This document shows positions 1 through 6,570 of a stretch of 16,736 bases of DNA, in pieces (the stretch's first letter is position 1; every line of letters starts with the position of its first letter). The notes under the pieces are model-generated. The model saw only the letters and a program-made list of their open reading frames with translations, did not search any database and was not told the DNA's origin. This DNA is from Bacteroidales bacterium UBA1199 (lineage in GTDB: Bacteria > Bacteroidota > Bacteroidia > Bacteroidales > UBA932): positions 1-16,736 of the forward strand of contig DBXZ01000046.1 of NCBI GenBank assembly GCA_002309795.1, written 5' to 3'. Both the position numbers and the translations under genes were made by a program.

Positions 1-32
1 ATCAAATTCTGAAAAATTACGATTTAACGAAC

Positions 33-62
33 CAAAGTTACGCATTTTACACGACATCTCAA
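33..62 (-). promoter_or_regulatory. Left-pointing Bacteroidota-type promoter
   Basis: Read on the minus strand, the -7 element TAACTTTG occupies 40-33 and matches TAnnTTTG. A TTG lies at 62-60, separated from it by exactly 19 bp, which is the spacing known for the primary sigma factor of Bacteroidota. It would drive a gene beyond the left edge. No start codon or gene body of that target is visible here, so the target is unknown. Confidence 0.6.
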
Positions 63-109
63 CGAGCCCTCCATCGCAGGGGCCTTCAGCACTTCTCGTA
101 AAATATTCG

Positions 110-117
110 TACCTTTG
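110..117 (+). promoter_or_regulatory. -7 element in front of a possible short RNA
   Basis: TACCTTTG at 110-117, preceded by TTCG, matches the Bacteroidota -7 consensus. No good -33 TTG is found at 19-21 bp upstream, so the promoter is only half supported. It points toward the hairpin-rich stretch at 120-194, which lacks a convincing ORF. Confidence 0.45.
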
Positions 118-119
118 CC

Positions 120-194
120 ACCGGAGGTCTGATGCCAGACTTCTATTGTTAACACCCGGTGCGGTCCTGCAGCAATGCTCGGCCGCACCTTTTT
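120..194 (+). ncRNA. Candidate short structured RNA
   Basis: A stretch of about 70 nt is bounded by a -7 element (110-117) and an intrinsic terminator (158-194). It contains a 5-bp hairpin with a 4-base loop (GTCTG at 127-131, CAGAC at 136-140). A second, longer-range pairing is possible between ACCGG (120-124) and CCGGT (156-160); the latter overlaps the terminator's left arm. The only reading frame inside, from the ATG at 132, stops after seven codons. Bacteroidales are known to carry short orphan RNAs delimited by such a promoter and a terminator, for example the Bacteroidales-1 family in Rfam, but membership cannot be judged by eye. It could instead be a leader with early termination. Confidence 0.35.
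158..194 (+). terminator. Intrinsic terminator
   Basis: A perfect 7-bp stem GGTGCGG (158-164) pairs with CCGCACC (183-189) and is followed at once by TTTTT (190-194). The loop is 18 nt. It would end a transcript starting from the -7 element at 110-117 and insulate it from the ATPase gene downstream. Confidence 0.55.
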
Positions 195-200
195 GATAGT

Positions 201-281
201 GCATCTTATCGGATTTCGTACATTCATAATCTGCATTTTATCGGAATTCAGTAGCTCGTTTTCTGCATTTTATCGGAATTC
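201..281 (+). repeat. Three-copy 17-bp motif at 32-bp spacing
   Basis: The motif gcattttatcggaattc occurs exactly at 233-249 and 265-281, and with two changes (gcatcttatcggatttc) at 201-217. The starts are exactly 32 bp apart, about three helical turns, while the sequence between copies differs. The identity of copies two and three extends three bases upstream (230-249 and 262-281). The last copy ends 12 bp before the -7 element of the ATPase gene and covers the place where a -33 element would sit. This layout is typical of a multi-site operator, though decayed tandem repeats are possible. Confidence 0.7.
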
Positions 282-293
282 GGATATTTTTAC

Positions 294-301
294 TATCTTT
301 G
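294..301 (+). promoter_or_regulatory. -7 element of the DUF4143 ATPase gene
   Basis: TATCTTTG at 294-301 matches TAnnTTTG and lies 22 bp before the start codon at 324. No TTG is present at the expected -33 distance; that position lies within the third upstream repeat, so activation or repression through the repeats is plausible. Confidence 0.6.
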
Positions 302-323
302 TATCAACCATTTAGGCAATGTT

Positions 324-1601
324 ATGATTGACGAGAGAATAATACTGCAAGTCCTTGCAGAACAACGAGATGAAATAAAGGGGTATGACCCTTCCGCGTG
401 GGTATCCCGCAGGGAGGAAGCCCTCTTTGAGTTCGACAGCTCCCTTGCACAGGTTGTAATCGGAGTGCGCCGAAGTGGCAAGTCCACCATTTGTCACAAA
501 GTACTGCTGGAGCACGGCATCCGGTACGGTTACGTCAACCTCGATGATGACCGGCTTCTCGGGATGGAAGCAAAAGATCTGAATACGGTTCTTTCTTGCG
601 TCTATCAGCTTTACGGCACCGACATCCCATACCTCTTCCTGGACGAGATTCAGGATGTGGACGGATGGCATCTCTTCGTAAACCGTCTCTTGCGGAGCAA
701 AATGAGGATATTCGTGACGGGCAGTAATGCTAAACTGCTCAGCAGCGAACTTGCCACCCACCTTACAGGACGCTATAACGAGATACGCCTTTTCCCGTTC
801 TCGTTCTCGGAGTATTGCTCATTTCATCAGATAGACACTGCGGGCATCACCACAAAAGCAGAAGCATCCCGCAAGAGCGCGTTCATGGACTACATCTCCA
901 CGGGAGGCTTACCGGAACTCCAGCGGTTGAGGAACAAAAGAGGCTATATCGAGAGCCTTATCAACGCCATTCTGGAGAAGGACATCAAGCGTCGCTACAA
1001 AATCCGCAACGTCGAAGCTCTCCGGAAGATTGCGGGTCATCTTATCAACAACGCCTGTCAGGAGATCAATTATGAAGACATGTCCGACATCCTCGGCATC
1101 AGCGACAAGACCTGCAAGAAATACACGGACTATCTGCGCCAGGCATTCCTCATCCAGATTCTGACCAAGCATTCTTTCAAGAGCAAGAACAGAATCAGGA
1201 ACCCCAAATCATACATCGTCGATCCGGGGTTTCAGGACAACCGGGAGAATTCGATGGTCGGAGAAAACATCGGCTGGCGTCTTGAAAACGTAGTCTTCAT
1301 CGAACTGCTGCGGCGCTGCGCCTATGACTTCCGCGACGTTTACTATTATAAGGCAGATCCCCGGGCAAAAGAGCTGGACTTCGTCGTCTGCAACAAAGAC
1401 CGGGCACTCGAACTCATCCAGGTTGCCTACGAGATTGACACGCCCAAGTCATTCAGCCGCGAAATATCCGCACTTGTTCAGGCGGCAGGTCCTCTGCGCT
1501 GCGACAATCTGACCTTGATAGCATTCTCCCCCACCCGGGACGTTACCATCGATGGCAAGACCATCCATATTGTTTCGGCCATCGAATGGCTTCTTGCATA
1601 A
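324..1601 (+). CDS. AAA-family ATPase with DUF4143 domain
   Basis: A 425-residue protein of the large AAA_14/DUF4143 family, which is widespread and often multicopy in Bacteroidales; its cellular role is not established. The N-terminal ATPase shows a Walker A motif GVRRSGKST (residues 47-55), a Walker B stretch YLFLDEIQ (103-110, with D107 and E108) and a sensor-like VTGSN (131-135). A winged-helix-like middle follows (about 225-290). The C-terminal DUF4143 part carries KELDFVV (349-355) and LELIQV (362-367), a layout like the PD-(D/E)XK nuclease fold, although activity cannot be claimed. The length is normal for the family and no frameshift is seen. A Bacteroidota -7 element and three spaced repeats lie directly upstream. 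Orphan genes of this type are sometimes gained and lost between strains. Confidence 0.88.
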   Translation: MIDERIILQVLAEQRDEIKGYDPSAWVSRREEALFEFDSSLAQVVIGVRRSGKSTICHKVLLEHGIRYGYVNLDDDRLLGMEAKDLNTVLSCVYQLYGTDIPYLFLDEIQDVDGWHLFVNRLLRSKMRIFVTGSNAKLLSSELATHLTGRYNEIRLFPFSFSEYCSFHQIDTAGITTKAEASRKSAFMDYISTGGLPELQRLRNKRGYIESLINAILEKDIKRRYKIRNVEALRKIAGHLINNACQEINYEDMSDILGISDKTCKKYTDYLRQAFLIQILTKHSFKSKNRIRNPKSYIVDPGFQDNRENSMVGENIGWRLENVVFIELLRRCAYDFRDVYYYKADPRAKELDFVVCNKDRALELIQVAYEIDTPKSFSREISALVQAAGPLRCDNLTLIAFSPTRDVTIDGKTIHIVSAIEWLLA

Positions 1602-1627
1602 AGACACATCTGGAAGATTCTTCAACC

Positions 1628-1733
1628 ACGGGGGCAAAAGCATGCAGCACTCGCATTTTTTTGTCCCCCGTACCCTGTTTGCTTCCGAAATAACAGATCC
1701 CCTCAAAATATTCGGGGACAGTAGGGGGACAAA
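1628..1733 (+). repeat. Competing inverted repeats in a gene gap
   Basis: This lies in the 344-bp gap 1602-1945, which holds no credible gene. The central arm (1659-1671, TTTTGTCCCCCGT) can pair with ACGGGGGCAAAA (1628-1639) upstream through 12 bp and one bulged base. Alternatively TTTGTCCCCC (1660-1669) pairs perfectly with GGGGGACAAA (1724-1733). The two pairings exclude each other. A smaller hairpin, TCCCC with GGGGA, sits within the second loop (about 1698-1719). No T-run follows either stem, so a standard terminator is not shown. Alternatives are a remnant of a small inverted-repeat element or an RNA switch in the 3' untranslated region of the ATPase gene. Confidence 0.55.
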
Positions 1734-1785
1734 TGTGAAAAGGTCAAATAGTTAAAGTGTTTATTTACAATTGGTTATATACTTT

Positions 1786-1812
1786 CTCTATTTTCTGCAT
1801 CGGAAAATAGAG
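1786..1812. repeat. Perfect 10-bp inverted repeat
   Basis: CTCTATTTTC (1786-1795) and GAAAATAGAG (1803-1812) are exact reverse complements around a 7-base loop. The repeat lies 18 bp upstream of the -33 TTG at 1831, so it could be a regulator site for the epimerase gene or a hairpin ending transcription from the ATPase gene. There is no T-run directly after it. Confidence 0.6.
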
Positions 1813-1830
1813 GTTGGAAATCGCTTAGAA

Positions 1831-1860
1831 TTGATGGGAGATTTTGGGGCATTATTTTTG
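1831..1860 (+). promoter_or_regulatory. Consensus Bacteroidota promoter of the epimerase gene
   Basis: TTG at 1831-1833, a 19-bp spacer, then TATTTTTG at 1853-1860 match the Bacteroidota -33/-7 consensus in both sequence and distance. The predicted transcript starts near 1867, leaving a leader of about 80 nt before the start codon. Confidence 0.7.
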
Positions 1861-1945
1861 TACCACGATTCTTTGAGATTTCCTGAACTACATTTGGACT
1901 AAGGATTATACAACAACCGCGTGCGAGTGGACGCAGGCATCCACA

Positions 1946-2959
1946 ATGTCAACGATGAAAAAATTATACATCATAACAGGAGCTAACGGACATCTGGCGA
2001 GTACGATAATACGGTATCTCGCCAGGGAGAACTGTCTGGTCAGAGGATTGCTGCTGCCGAAAGAAAGCCACGAAGACACGGGGAGTATTACCTATTTCAA
2101 AGGGGATGTCACCGATCCCGTCTCAATGGAAGAGATCTTTTCCGGCATGGATGGTTACGAAGTAACCGTTATCCATGCGGCTGGGCTGGTGTCGATTGAA
2201 AACAGTATTACACCGGATCTTTATTCCGTCAACGTCAACGGAACGAGGAATGTAATATCAATGTGCCGGAAGCATCAGGTGCGGAGGATGCTTTATGTCA
2301 GTTCAGTGCATGCTATTCCCGAAGGCGATGGACAATCGGTGATACGTGAAATCAATACCTTCTCGAAAGAAAGGGTCAAAGGAGGATATGCAATCACCAA
2401 GGCAGAAGCCACCCAATCTGTTATGGACGCGGTCAACGATGGTCTTGACGCAGTTGTCGTACACCCCTCCGGAATCGTCGGACCGTTTGACGACGGACGG
2501 AATCATATCATCCAACTGATTAAGACATTTCTGGACGGGAAACTGCTTGGAAGTGTAACCGGCGGTTATGACTTTGTGGATGTCCGGGATGTTGCCAAGG
2601 GTTGTATCTTCGCGGCAGACAAAGGCAGAAGAGGCGAGTGTTACATCCTTTCCAATCAGTATATTACCATTTCAGAACTCATCAATTATTTAGGCGTGTT
2701 GACCGGCAAGAGAGTGCCACCCTGTTTCCCGCTCTCAGCCATCAAATGCCTCGCCCCTGTCTTCTCCTGGATTGGAAAGATCACACACAAACGCCCCTTA
2801 TTCACACGCTACTCCCTGAACGTACTGGGGGAGAATGCGCACTTTTCACACGAGAAGGCAACAAGGGAATTGGGATACTCCCCGATCAATATCTGGGACT
2901 CCATTCGCGACACCGTCCTGTACTTGCGATATGGTGAACAATCAATTGCCCTGGTGTAA
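1946..2959 (+). CDS. Extended SDR, NAD(P)-dependent epimerase/reductase
   Basis: A 337-residue soluble enzyme of the extended short-chain dehydrogenase family, nearest in pattern to dihydroflavonol-4-reductase-like and 3-beta-hydroxysteroid dehydrogenase-like members. Seen directly: the dinucleotide loop TGANGHL (11-17), GDVTD (53-57), HAAG (77-80), the strand YVSS (117-120) and the catalytic pair Tyr148/Lys152 in YAITK. HPSGIVGP (163-170) and DFVDVRDVA (209-217) are typical of the fold. The substrate cannot be read from sequence. Bacterial ceramide reductases belong to this superfamily and lipid genes lie downstream, but the linkage is loose. An in-frame ATG at 1955 (MKKLYII) is an equally good start; no clear ribosome binding site decides it. 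Confidence 0.85.
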   Translation: MSTMKKLYIITGANGHLASTIIRYLARENCLVRGLLLPKESHEDTGSITYFKGDVTDPVSMEEIFSGMDGYEVTVIHAAGLVSIENSITPDLYSVNVNGTRNVISMCRKHQVRRMLYVSSVHAIPEGDGQSVIREINTFSKERVKGGYAITKAEATQSVMDAVNDGLDAVVVHPSGIVGPFDDGRNHIIQLIKTFLDGKLLGSVTGGYDFVDVRDVAKGCIFAADKGRRGECYILSNQYITISELINYLGVLTGKRVPPCFPLSAIKCLAPVFSWIGKITHKRPLFTRYSLNVLGENAHFSHEKATRELGYSPINIWDSIRDTVLYLRYGEQSIALV

Positions 2960-2992
2960 ATGTTCAGTAATTATTTAAGAGTAACTTGACCA

Positions 2993-3511
2993 ATGGATTA
3001 TACCTGGCATTATGAGTCCCCGCTTGGAGGGATTACGCTCGCCAGCGATGGAGAATCTCTTGTCGGGCTGTGGTTCGACGGGCAGAAACACTTCGCTGAT
3101 GTACTGGAAAAGGAGCATCAGGAGAAGTTGTTGCCAGTCCTTCAAGATGCCTGCAGATGGTTGGATATCTATTTTGGCGGCAAGGCACCAGACTTTACGC
3201 CCGAACTTAAGATGCGCACGACGCCTTTCCGAAAGACAGTGTGGGAGATTTTGCTTTCCATTCCGTTCGGGCATACTGTGACTTACGGTGAAATCGCCGC
3301 AAGGATAGCAAAGGATAACGGTCTGAAACAAATGTCTGCACGGGCTGTAGGTGGCGCCGTAGGGCACAATGCCATCTCCCTTATCATTCCGTGCCATCGG
3401 GTGATAGGATCCAGTGGAAATCTCACGGGCTACGCGGGTGGCATTGACAAGAAAGTCCGCTTACTCCAGATGGAACGGTTTACTTTTTCGCCCAGGTGTT
3501 GGCCAGGATAA
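2993..3511 (+). CDS. ogt: Methylated-DNA--protein-cysteine methyltransferase
   Basis: A 172-residue DNA repair protein that removes alkyl groups from O6-alkylguanine by irreversible transfer to its own cysteine. The active-site PCHR motif is at residues 133-136 with Cys134 as acceptor. It is followed by the usual GNLTGYAGG stretch and preceded by the RAVGGAVGHN helix-turn-helix region that flips the base. The N-terminal ribonuclease-H-like domain covers about residues 1-75. There is no Ada-type regulatory domain, so this is the Ogt/MGT form. It begins 33 bp after the epimerase gene and may share its transcript. The C-terminal tail after LLQMER (FTFSPRCWPG) is unusual and is encoded by DNA shared with the convergent DUF3784 gene (overlap 3480-3511). 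Confidence 0.93.
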   Translation: MDYTWHYESPLGGITLASDGESLVGLWFDGQKHFADVLEKEHQEKLLPVLQDACRWLDIYFGGKAPDFTPELKMRTTPFRKTVWEILLSIPFGHTVTYGEIAARIAKDNGLKQMSARAVGGAVGHNAISLIIPCHRVIGSSGNLTGYAGGIDKKVRLLQMERFTFSPRCWPG

Positions 3512-3773
3512 GCACAACAATACAGGCTATCATGGTTACGGCTCCGAAAGTACCTGTCGCCGCCATTGTTTCCTGCCCAAGCAGAAAGACCATCATCGGG
3601 GCCAGCACAATCAGCAAGCCACCAATCAAGGCGCGAAGGCGTTTGACATGGTATTTCGCCCTCTCTTGCTCAGTTGCGGTATTGTAACCGGCAATCAGTT
3701 TGTCCCCCTTACCGACAAGAACGATGATGCCCAGAATGAGCAGAATCGCAGCAACGATAATCAAAACGACCAT
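3480..3773 (-). CDS. DUF3784 family small membrane protein
   Basis: A 97-residue protein with three hydrophobic segments (about 1-21, 49-66 and 73-92). Between the first two lies the family signature GKGDKLIAGYNTATEQERAKY (about 22-42), which is strongly conserved in DUF3784 proteins of gut bacteria. No function is known for the family. It is the last gene of a left-pointing run, 6 bp after the HXXEE gene, and its final 32 bp overlap the 3' end of the convergent methyltransferase gene. Confidence 0.85.
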   Translation of the reverse strand: MVVLIIVAAILLILGIIVLVGKGDKLIAGYNTATEQERAKYHVKRLRALIGGLLIVLAPMMVFLLGQETMAATGTFGAVTMIACIVVLILANTWAKK

Positions 3774-3779
3774 TTCGTT

Positions 3780-4406
3780 TTATTTGAATCTGTTTTTCAG
3801 GAATACTTTTGCTTTGGCGAAAGACTTCATGGGCGTACTTCCCATCAGGTAATGGACGCTGAGCTGCAGGCACATAAAGCCTCCGATGAAGCATAAGAAT
3901 CCCCAGAGCCATTGAATGCCCAGGTAATCGATATTGCGATTAATCAATATAATAGCCCAGATGGAATAGCCCGCCATCAGCATGGCTGTATACCAGCCCG
4001 GAGAAACACCTTTCAGTTGGAACAGGAAGATACCCATATTGTGGACAAAACCCTCAAAGAGCCCTAGGACGAGTACTGCAAAGGTGAGCCACAACTGATT
4101 GGGAAACAAGAGTGCCAGCGAGAATATAACTGTGATATATACTGCCTGTCCGATGTGTGTGCGCCCCGCCGGAGTAAGTGCCCGATGGTCTATCTGCAGC
4201 ATCCTCCCGGCCATCAAGTCCAGAAAGCGTCCCCTGTACCCCTCTTCATACTCATGGACAATCAACCAGGCGTACATGCCGAGCGCTATTTTTTGAACCA
4301 GCAAAAGATTCTGCCAGTTGCAAATACCCCATACGGCCCATCCCAAAAAGATGAGCGTCATGATGTGAATGTTGTTCTTGAGAAGCCAGAGACCTATTTT
4401 CTTCAT
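3780..4406 (-). CDS. HXXEE domain integral membrane protein
   Basis: A 208-residue protein with about six hydrophobic segments. The motif HEYEE at residues 51-55 at the end of the second segment matches the HXXEE signature that names this uncharacterised family. A further conserved-looking FEGFVHN (about 117-123) and a proline-glycine turn SPGWYTAM follow in membrane segments. Histidine and glutamate residues within membrane helices suggest metal binding, but this is inference only. It starts 14 bp after the TIGR04076 gene, so the two are probably co-transcribed. Start chosen at MKKIGLW. Confidence 0.8.
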   Translation of the reverse strand: MKKIGLWLLKNNIHIMTLIFLGWAVWGICNWQNLLLVQKIALGMYAWLIVHEYEEGYRGRFLDLMAGRMLQIDHRALTPAGRTHIGQAVYITVIFSLALLFPNQLWLTFAVLVLGLFEGFVHNMGIFLFQLKGVSPGWYTAMLMAGYSIWAIILINRNIDYLGIQWLWGFLCFIGGFMCLQLSVHYLMGSTPMKSFAKAKVFLKNRFK

Positions 4407-4420
4407 ATTCAGATCAATAA

Positions 4421-4738
4421 TTATCGATTAATTACCTCGATATAAAAGCTGAAGGGACGGAAACCGTCGTTGCAGCTGATCATGGCGCTCATCGGGTTCT
4501 TCATCCAGCCGTCGTAGAAGTTCCCCTCTCCGCGGGCCAGCGATTCCACGAATTCCCGCATGGAGTTCCAGGCGGAGGGGCACATACCTTCTGGACATTT
4601 TCCCTCTTCTGAAATCCAAGTCTGCCCCTCCACCACATCGCAGGTGTGTTTGATGGGGTTCTCATATTTTGCCATCAAATCGGGATAAACCGTCTGCCGG
4701 ACGGCCGTAATTCGCACCCGGTGTGTTTTTGCATCCAT
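4421..4738 (-). CDS. TIGR04076 family protein
   Basis: A 105-residue soluble protein. The start at 4738 (MDAKTHRV) is preferred to an upstream in-frame ATG because it places the gene 13 bp after the flavodoxin-like gene without overlap. Four cysteines are visible (33, 48, 53 and 89), including a GKCPEGMCPSAW stretch and HTCDVVEGQTW, which are the hallmarks of TIGR04076. The family has no assigned function; its members often sit next to flavin or aldo-keto type redox enzymes, as here. The cysteine pattern suggests a metal site or disulfide role, which is inference. Confidence 0.82.
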   Translation of the reverse strand: MDAKTHRVRITAVRQTVYPDLMAKYENPIKHTCDVVEGQTWISEEGKCPEGMCPSAWNSMREFVESLARGEGNFYDGWMKNPMSAMISCNDGFRPFSFYIEVINR

Positions 4739-4751
4739 GATTAAACGTAAT

Positions 4752-5474
4752 CTACCTGATAAAATGGGTCGGCTCCCAAGGTTCGTCTGCACGGCCGGGA
4801 GCCGTTTTTCCGTTAGTTGCTTTCAGCAGCCAGGCCATATTGTTGGCCAGCGCCCGGACGGTCTGCAGTCCCTCTTTATCCAGTGAGGCGTCACCGGCCT
4901 CCATGCCATAAACGATGTTCCAGTACTGGGAGGTGACCACGGTCATATTCATCATCTCGAAGGGCATGTTCAATGTGTTGTAAGCCGCTGTGGCGCCGCC
5001 CCTGCGGCACACTGCAATAGCAGCGGCAGGCTTCCCGGCGATATTCGCGCCGTTGGAGTAGAATGCCCGCTGGATGACCGACATCACAGCGCCGTTGGGC
5101 TGTCCCCAATAAACGGGTGAACCTACGATCAGCGCATCACACTCTGCAAACTTGGCACTGATGCGGTTGCAGACATCGTCGTCAAAAATGCAGGCGCCCG
5201 GGGTTACCTTGCACTTGTTGCATGCGATACAGCCGCGGATGGGTTTCGTTCCTATCCAGAGCGTCTCACTGTCTATACCATTCTTTTTCAGCTGCTTGGC
5301 CACTTCGGCCAAAGCGATGGAAGTATTTCCCTTGGGCCTGGGGCTACCATTAATCAAAAGGGCCTTCATATGTTTCTTAACTTCATTGTTTGCAAGTGCT
5401 TCAGCGCCGGCAGCTGTGAGTAACATTCCCCCTGCAGCCAGGGCCGATTTTTCGATAAACTCTCTTCTGTCCAT
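4752..5474 (-). CDS. Tat-signal flavodoxin-like NADPH-dependent FMN reductase family protein
   Basis: A 240-residue protein. The start at 5474 gives MDRREFIEKSALAAGG, a twin-arginine type signal (RR at residues 3-4, FIEKS, then a hydrophobic stretch to about residue 27), so the protein is probably exported folded with its cofactor. An upstream in-frame ATG at 5516 would bury this signal and is less likely. The flavodoxin-like fold follows: GSPRPKGNT (43-51) is the FMN phosphate-binding loop and GSPVYWGQP (118-126) the second FMN loop. Four cysteines (82, 85, 88 and 95) lie in the GCIACNKC region typical of this iron-sulfur flavoprotein-like subgroup. The substrate is unknown. It leads the tight run of small genes that follows and comes 90 bp after the AraC-type regulator gene. 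Confidence 0.86.
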   Translation of the reverse strand: MDRREFIEKSALAAGGMLLTAAGAEALANNEVKKHMKALLINGSPRPKGNTSIALAEVAKQLKKNGIDSETLWIGTKPIRGCIACNKCKVTPGACIFDDDVCNRISAKFAECDALIVGSPVYWGQPNGAVMSVIQRAFYSNGANIAGKPAAAIAVCRRGGATAAYNTLNMPFEMMNMTVVTSQYWNIVYGMEAGDASLDKEGLQTVRALANNMAWLLKATNGKTAPGRADEPWEPTHFIR

Positions 5475-5564
5475 AATCGATATTCGTTTCGCGAATATAA
5501 CAATTATTCCACTCACAAGTTAACTACTAAACCTGCAAGAAGAGAATACCTGTTTATGAGGGTT

Positions 5565-6434
5565 CTAAACGTTTGAGAGTATTTGTGAATTCCTGTACTC
5601 CAGCGGGGCAAGCCCCAAATGCTTCTTTACATACTTGCAAAAGAAACTAACATCAGGAAAATCCAACTTGAAGGCGATTTCCTTGACGGAAAGGTCGGTC
5701 TGCAACAGATAGTACTTGATATGCCGGACTGTGTTATCGGTAATCCATTCCATGGCTGTACGTCCGCTCTTTTCCTTGCAAACTGCACTGAGGTACTTCG
5801 GGGTTACAACCAGTTGTTCTGCATAAGCACTGACCACCCGTTTGGTGTTGTCAGGATGACTGAGCATGACAATAAAACGCTGAAACAGGCTGTCCTTTTT
5901 CGATGGCTCCGATTGCGCCTGATGAGCCGTGTCTTCTTCCAGAAACTTCCAGTTGTCGAATTCGTGTAAAATCTCGATGGCCGCTGCTTGCGATGTGAGT
6001 CTGATAATGCGCTGACGGTATGGATTGTCACTATCTTCCATGTATGCCTTCAGGAGATTGAAATAGGCCAGGAACAGCTTTCGCTTGAACTCCGGGGCAT
6101 GGATGACAGGGTTTTGCTTCAGGTAGAAAAACTTCTTCCAGCAATTTGGATCGATATGAAAAACATTGGGTAAAGTCTCGTCATACAGAGACTCTCCCAC
6201 ACAAATAACCTTTCCCCGTAAATCGGGGGTCCGCATATACATTCCGAGAATGTTGCGGGGTGCACAAACCACCAGGTCCCCTTCTTCGGCACGATACATT
6301 TTCCCTTCAAGTGAAAACTGCAACACGCCACTCTCGCAGTAAAACGAGATGAAGAAGCTGGACATGGTTTCCGGCGCGATGTTGACCTCATCAATGTTAT
6401 CTGAAATAATAAGGTCATTGAATGATTTCAGCAT
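5565..6434 (-). CDS. AraC family transcriptional regulator
   Basis: A 289-residue regulator. The N-terminal half (about 1-160) has the beta-rich cupin-like character of ligand-sensing AraC proteins (for example EGDLVVCAPR at 51-60). The C-terminal DNA-binding domain holds two helix-turn-helix units: the first around VSAYAEQLVVTPKYLSAVCK (201-220), the second around VKEIAFKLDFPDVSFFCKYV (250-269), ending with GLAPLEYR (274-281) as expected. It lies on the same strand as, and 90 bp ahead of, the flavodoxin-like gene, and divergent from the lipid cassette. It may therefore control either or both. The ligand is unknown. Confidence 0.9.
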   Translation of the reverse strand: MLKSFNDLIISDNIDEVNIAPETMSSFFISFYCESGVLQFSLEGKMYRAEEGDLVVCAPRNILGMYMRTPDLRGKVICVGESLYDETLPNVFHIDPNCWKKFFYLKQNPVIHAPEFKRKLFLAYFNLLKAYMEDSDNPYRQRIIRLTSQAAAIEILHEFDNWKFLEEDTAHQAQSEPSKKDSLFQRFIVMLSHPDNTKRVVSAYAEQLVVTPKYLSAVCKEKSGRTAMEWITDNTVRHIKYYLLQTDLSVKEIAFKLDFPDVSFFCKYVKKHLGLAPLEYRNSQILSNV

Positions 6435-6570
6435 GATTGGTCATTTTTCTACAAAGAAACGAACATTTTTCCGAGCGGCCAATGGCATAAAACTCCTTTT
6501 ATGTTTTCCTTATTACTTCTCTGCGAAATAAAGACTATAAAAAAGGAAGTTTGGGCATGGCAGTTTCTAC

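Noticed and set aside
24..236. A 70-codon open frame on the minus strand in the left gap
   Set aside because: It runs through the terminator stem and two of the spaced repeats, resembles no family I know and has no promoter of the expected type.
201..281. The spaced motifs as a short CRISPR array
   Set aside because: Repeats of 17 bp with 15-bp spacers, only three copies and no cas genes do not fit any CRISPR type.
312..761. A 149-codon open frame on the minus strand
   Set aside because: It covers the Walker motifs of the ATPase gene in antisense and has no support of its own.
324..1733. The ATPase gene and flanking repeats as a complete mobile element
   Set aside because: No transposase, integrase, target-site duplication or matching terminal repeats could be identified.
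1791..1807. Likeness of the hairpin loop (TTTTCTGCATCGGAAAA) to the 32-bp-spaced repeats upstream of the ATPase
   Set aside because: TCTGCAT and TCGGAA are shared, but the internal TTTA is missing and the match is too short to claim a fourth copy.
5492..5518. Possible left-pointing promoter before the flavodoxin-like gene (TTG, 16 bp, TATATTCG)
   Set aside because: The -7 element has one mismatch to TAnnTTTG and the spacer is 3 bp too short, so it was not listed as a feature.
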